Shown here: in pieces, positions 58,646 to 64,000 of the stretch
How the letters are laid out: each line of letters opens with the position of its first letter
How positions within the stretch are numbered: the stretch's first letter is position 1
Assembly: GCA_900708905.1 (NCBI GenBank)
Contig: CAADRB010000011.1
Coordinates: forward strand, 1,305,857 to 1,369,856
Reading direction: 5' to 3'
From: Hymenolepis diminuta
Lineage: Eukaryota; Platyhelminthes; Cestoda; Cyclophyllidea; Hymenolepididae
Length of the DNA: 64,000 nucleotides
Notes under the pieces: generated by a model
The model's input: only the letters and a program-made list of their open reading frames with translations
Databases searched by the model: none
What the model was told of the DNA's origin: nothing
Program-made: the position numbers and the translations under genes

Positions 58646-61497
58646 GTCAAAACAATTACAAATAAATAATTTTCATAGCAATTCTAGAGAAACACTTCAG
58701 CCAGGAATTATATCACCTTCATCATTTCAAACATTAAACTCATCTAAAGAATGGTCTATTAAAGGACGGCTACTATATTTCAAATGCAAAGTATTCAATC
58801 CTACGTCTGAAAGATATTTTTCACAATGCAACTAAACTTCTAATTACCGTTACCTTTTAAATACCTTAGAACGAATTATTGAGAGGTAAAGAAAGACATC
58901 AAAAGGCAGAATCCTTTTCCGTGTCTTTCATCCTACTCTCCATCTGCTTTGATTTCTTAAGGAAAACAGATTCAGCTATCTCATCTAAACATCGCCCAAC
59001 TATGCGTTAGGACATATGGTAACGGTGATTTAAGCACTAAGTTTGGTGGAAACTTGAATGCTTTTATGAAATATGCATTAAATAAACATCATTTGAATCT
59101 ATTAAAACAAGCATTTTTTGGTAAATTTACTAAATTATAGGATCTCTATGTCTAAAATATATAAATAAAATAAATACATTGCTTAAATTGATAGCAAGCT
59201 ATTCTGAAGCAGATTTTCCCTTGATCGCAAATGTTTTAAGTACGTTTTCGGTAAAGTAGATTGATAATACTCGACATAAGTAAAAATATTTACAAAGTGG
59301 GCTGCTAAAATTTCCAGAATATCTTCGATTTGAGCCAATCCTTACTTGAAAGCAATTTAAAAAACGCAATAAAATTTTCTTAATAATGATTATTTAAGAG
59401 AAAATTAGGGAAAACCTGAAAATTGAGAATCAGGTCGGTCAAATTCTCCCCGTTAAAAAATTGGTCCATTTATTCATTTCTCCATTTCATTATTACGTTT
59501 AAATACGTTAAATTTGGTCCCTTGGGTCGGAAACAAGATTACTCAGTGTGCACACTGCTTTATTCTGCCAGCCATAATCTAAAACCCTATCATTAGTTCA
59601 ACAAAGGATTTTGAATGAACACAAAAAAAACTCATGCTAAGAGCTTAATGAGCAGGTTTTAATTTTTACGCATGTTAATAAATCCAAAATTTAAGTTCTG
59701 TCTTATGTTATCAGTTTTATGAGTGGTAATTCGAAACCAGAATTTGACCCAAAGGAACACTTCGATTTTCATTCTGTCAACATCTTATATCATTAAATAA
59801 ATTATTAAAAGATTTATCAGTTAACCAAATTTATTTCTAAAGTACGAAATATGCATCAAAGTGGACTTAGATTTTAGAATATCTCACGCGTATTTATGTT
59901 CATTAATTCAAAATATGCTAACCTAGACTAATCAATAGCCGAGTAATATTTTAAAATGTAATAACATTCGATTTAGAATGGTGTTTTAACCTTTCATGAT
60001 TTCAAAAGTAAAGGAGATATTTTTATTAGCAAAAATTATTAATTAGATAAGATCTCTATTACCTGGATTTCTACTATTCGCAAATTAAACACCACAATAA
60101 AACAAACTTGTCGTTAGAAGTAACACCAAGTTGAAGAATGAGTAAGTTTCCCGATTTCCTCCCAAAATAGCTAAAAGACAACGAAACTGGTTGATAGTGT
60201 CAAAAGCCAATTTGATAAGAGTCCGGGTAGTGGAATTCTCACTTGTTAGTTTCTAGTCTTTCGAAGCTTTAGTTCAACCAATCATCTCGCTTCTTTCTAA
60301 ATAACAATAGCTGGTTTTGTCTGTTTCATTTCATATGATGTTCAAAAAGCTAACAAAATTAGTAATTGTTAAGATTTTCTTAATTCCTCAATTAAAAAAA
60401 CGTTTCGAATTTCAAAATGACTATCATTAAACCTTCTAGAACTCGATGTAGGGAGATCAAACGTGAAAAAATTAAAAAAACATTACAATTTTATGCTCAA
60501 CTGATTAATGTGATGTAAATTGATCTGATCTTGTTTAATTCCTGATAGTGGAGAGCCTTATAGCTACTGAAACCATATGGAAATCTTAGTTTCATCTATG
60601 GAAATGCCGATTTATTCTGCTCCTTCTCTAAGTTAAAATTATATATGAAGGTATGTACTCCCGTCCAAACTGTACGACCTTTTGGAATAGTAAGCTATTT
60701 CTTTTGGATTCTTTTGAAAATTTGTCTATTCACCTTTCTAACTAACTAACACATTTCTAGTTTTAATTTCATTTAGCAATTTATGGTTAGGCGGCTGTAA
60801 TTTAACTATCAATTTTCATTTTTAATTAATTTCACTTGGGCGGTTAATTCGAGATCTTTACTATATTATATGATTTATAAGCTAATCTCAACCGATTAGA
60901 TTAATTTTTGCTTAACTTGATGCAAACAATCTGTCACAAATTTTATTGTGTTTATTGGAAGGATATAGATTTTTATTAATTGAATGTACGTTATATCAAC
61001 CTTCGATAGTTTCATCTACTCGTCTGGGGCTTCAAAAATATGCGAATAAATTAAGATGGCTAGACTAATGTTCCAATTAAATTAACTGGATAACAAGCCC
61101 TGGACAGGAGACTAACGTCTTTGAGTTGGAGTTTGCTTTTAGGCGCGGAACAAAGCATAAGGAGACAATCACTCAAAATCATGAAAATTGGACTTTGGAA
61201 CATTTGGACATCTAAAAAGTGAATTATACACTTAATGGGAAAGCGGGCACCTCAATACTTGTCGAATTTAAATAAAATATAATTCTCTAATTCTCACTTC
61301 ATTATGTTTCAATTTTCGATTCATCTATTGCTAAATTCTTTTGCTATCCTGAGCGCTCAGATACCAGTTCATGATTGAGGTATGAAAAATTGTTATAATC
61401 TAATTAGCTTCTGAAAAGGCCAAAAATCTCAGCACTCAATAATCACACCTTACCTTAATGGTAGACTTTACTCTAAACTTATGCAATTTAGCACATT
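58646..61497. other. Gene-free AT-rich stretch
   Basis: No gene, RNA or repeat could be supported in this 2.8 kb. Confidence 0.4.
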
Positions 61498-62746
61498 TTA
61501 AAAAAATTTGCAAATTTTATGAATAATTAGGAATAAACTGATTATTAAATATTTCTCTAAGTTTGAGCTTTGGATCCACCTTAAACCCCTTTTGAGGTTC
61601 TTCTGAAATGTCTGAAGTAACGGCCGGGCCGATGACTGAGTTGGGCCTCCGAAGTCTCGGGATTCCTCGAAGGGGGGGGGGGGAACAACATGTGTCCAGG
61701 TGAATTTCCGTTGTATTCCTTTTTGGTTTAAAAGTTTAAGCTGCATATCAAGAACGAAGATTTTTGAGATGATGCACCCTGATTTGGATATCGATATGAA
61801 ATGTCGTCTGGTACCTAAATCGTAAAGGATTAATAATCTCTCCATTGTGTCTCCTCCCCTTGAGACTTAATAGGTTGCCTTTCAACACTGTCAACAAGTT
61901 GCCTATTTAGACCATTGAGATTAGGTAGGGTGTAAGAGGGAGATGTCTAGACCACGACAAAGTCAAGTCAAGTAGAGGAGAACAAGGTGATGTTTCTGGA
62001 CACAATGACTTTTGGTACGCCCTGATTGGCGAATACTTGGTAGACGCTGTTAATGACGCCACTGGTTGTGGCAGACTTAATAGATATAACCTTAGGGCAT
62101 TTTGAATATAAATTAACCAGGATTAGATAGGAGATTCCGTAGATGGACCCAAGAAGAGTGAGATCAATGTGAGGCCAAGGAGCCTTAATTTGAGAATATA
62201 TAAGACCCTGATGCCTCGTCTGGATTTTGCGCAAACACTTTTGACACTGTTCCATTTGAGGGAGAAACAGGTTTAGCAGGGCCGATTTCCCTGGCTAGAT
62301 TGCACTTAGCACCCAACAGTGCCGGTCGCTTAGGATGGAAGGCAAACTTTGGTATAGGACGAATGTGGTTAATCTGAACAAGATATTTTAAAGACTAGAT
62401 CTTGGTAGGTGATCTGGAAATTTTGGAAGAGACAAAATTACAGCAATTTTCTTCTATTCCTTTTGGCGTCATGTGTGGTTTATTTAGTGATCAGACAGAT
62501 GGGATTTCAAGACTGATTATTGCTTGAACACGATAGATTCAGTGACAGATCATGCCGGAATGAATTTAGACATGGAGGATTCCACATGGTACGTGGGAAC
62601 TTTGACTTCATGTTATTAAAGGACGCCTGAACAAGAATATTATTAGGAAGCACCTTAGAAGAGGAAACAAACAAACGGGAATTGAGTAGAATTTTAAGAG
62701 TTTGAAGAGACAGTTGATTTAGATGGATTAAAAATTCCGAAGACAT
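61498..62746 (-). mobile_element. Dead Gypsy-like pol remnant with integrase core
   Basis: On the minus strand, 62255-61968 reads QCQKCLRKIQT, then PWPHIDLTLLGSIYGISYLI, VNLYSKCPKVISI and VFANQGVPKVIVSRN. This is the retroviral-type integrase core: the first catalytic Asp is in HIDLT, but the second motif reads SRN where SDN is expected, so it is inactive. After a stop and frame change, 61845-61498 gives the pol C-terminal tail (SARPLLQTFQKNLKRGLRWI). The distance is too short for the third catalytic Glu region, which is deleted. The frame at 62746-62507 upstream is unassigned. A G12 run lies at about 61675-61686. No LTR ends were found. Confidence 0.65.
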
Positions 62747-63795
62747 TGTAGCAATAAAGTTTCCGGAATTTACATTTATTTCTGTGGGTTAGCTCTCTAA
62801 CATTTTTTAAGGAACTGAGCATTCAGAATTTTGTTGAGAAACAGAAGAATTTTTTCCTCTCGGCATTGCAAAATCGCCAGAGATGGTAAAAATTAGGTAC
62901 TCTCCGCTCATTATATCCTAATTAGCCTCCCAAACACCACTTAAAAGTCAGAACTCCATAATAAAACGTAATCGCCTTAATGGTAGCTTTTATTTCAAAA
63001 TTATGCAAGATGATGACCCCAAAATTTAAACAATTTTAACAAATTTGGGAATTTTATGGTTAATTATGAATACATTTTAATATTTTTAATTTTATAACTT
63101 AATTTATTACCACTGTTTGGCTAAAAGTTCAGATATTTTTATTCTGTTTTCTTGTCCTTGAGTAATTTTTCTTGTCCATAAAAATGGAATAATTTCCGTT
63201 TTGCACCTTTTATAGATGATAAGGACTAGTTCACAAAAAAATAACACACGATTCTCCAAACATCTAAATCTTTGACATAAATTTTGTGTTTATGGGTGCC
63301 TCATTTCACCAAAGATTTTTGGCCATCTATTTTGAATTTTAAATTCAATTAACTATTAATTAAGACCACATTGTTTGACGGACGAAATTATTGCGACATA
63401 AAGACATTAACGACACCTATTGTTTGTTTAATAATGAATCTTTGTTGGGTAAATAAATTCAGTTAAAAATAGATCAATTAAAGTGATATTTTAAAATTAA
63501 ATTAAATCAAATAACATATTTGCTTCTTAAGTGTTGCATGCAAAAATTTAATAAATCGGTTCGAGATAGATACATGGCGGAAAATTCTGATTTTCACCTA
63601 GAAATGACATTTCAATTGTGGTGTCCTGATTTATTTTAACTCGACGACTGATTTCAGCATCAATATGCTTAGCGTAACCTTATCCCCACAATATGCCCCA
63701 ATAATAATACTCCCTTTCATTTATCGTATATAATGGATAATTGGATGTCCGATATGCAAACCACAGATACCAGCAGTACGAGGCAGAAAATTATA
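62747..63795. other. Gene-free stretch
   Basis: AT-rich; nothing recognised between the Gypsy remnant and the mariner end. Confidence 0.4.
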
Positions 63796-64000
63796 ACACA
63801 TGGGTTGAAAAGTCCCGGGTCTAACGAAGAAAACACAGTTTTTTTGGTTCAAAATTAGCTTTATTCATCAACGTAATCTCCATCAAGAGCAATGCAATCA
63901 TTCCAGCGCCGCTCTAACATTTCAATACCACTTTTGTAGAACGACTTATCTTTTGCCCCAAAATAGGCCTCAGTTTCAGCGATAACCTCTTCATTCGTGC
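63796..64000 (-). mobile_element. Mariner element, 3' end (runs off the window)
   Basis: The minus strand carries the last 45 codons of a mariner transposase, open to TAA at 63861-63863: EVIAETEAYFGAKDKSFY, IEMLERRWNDCIALDGDY and VDE. This is the conserved C-terminus of mariner-family transposases. Outside it, TGGGTTGAAAAGTCCCGGGT at 63801-63820 is the likely inner part of the terminal inverted repeat, with a TA target site probably near 63794. No breaks are seen, which suggests a fairly young copy. The catalytic domain lies beyond the window. Confidence 0.8.

Noticed and set aside
1..64000. CRISPR arrays, bacterial operons, riboswitches, rRNA
   Set aside because: Spliced eukaryotic genes throughout; no regular spaced repeats or rRNA-like conserved blocks seen.

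Overview
The window looks like a flatworm nuclear genome, most likely a parasitic one (Neodermata, cestode-like). The evidence is an AT-rich sequence, canonical GT-AG introns of which several are only 38-44 nt, genes that seem to begin directly at a splice acceptor (as expected with spliced-leader trans-splicing), and many Gypsy-like LTR fragments and tRNA-derived SINEs. There are no operons, ribosome binding sites or CRISPR arrays. A run of N at 6517-6549 marks an assembly gap.

Layout. At 0-8.6 kb there is one unrecognised 3'-terminal exon on the minus strand (368-601), a decayed Gypsy pol tail, a solo LTR and repeats. At 8.66-17.64 kb lies a complete 13-exon Ku80 (XRCC5) gene whose exon phases join into one frame of 798 codons plus stop, with no ATG in its first exon. 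At 21.70-24.85 kb lies a complete four-repeat annexin whose first coding exon appears to be only the four bases ATGA. At 27.59-29.95 kb (plus) and 43.76-46.25 kb (minus) lie two almost identical copies of a 2.4-2.5 kb defective LTR element. They form a large inverted repeat around a segment of about 13.8 kb.

That segment holds two intronless zinc-finger genes in convergent orientation (31213-32106 plus, 32440-32988 minus). They share one architecture: a C2HC finger, PPxY motifs, a U1-like C2H2 finger and a C-terminal amphipathic-looking helix, so they are probably an inverted duplicate pair. It also holds a small two-exon gene on the minus strand (39921-40350) that resembles MOZART2 (MZT2), a gamma-tubulin complex component, and an unidentified open stretch at 33.6 kb. 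At 49.44-50.56 kb is an intronless rhodopsin-like GPCR that lacks several class hallmarks. The rest, to 64 kb, is gene-poor: repeats, a dead Gypsy pol remnant (61.5-62.7 kb) and, at the right edge, the intact C-terminal end of a mariner transposase.

The genes are independent housekeeping, receptor and regulatory genes rather than a pathway. The most unusual points are the inverted LTR-element pair (nearly identical to each other although each copy's own two LTRs are clearly diverged), the convergent zinc-finger/PPxY pair, the possible leader-supplied start of Ku80, and the hidden MZT2-like gene. All comparisons were made by eye; no alignments or database searches were run.
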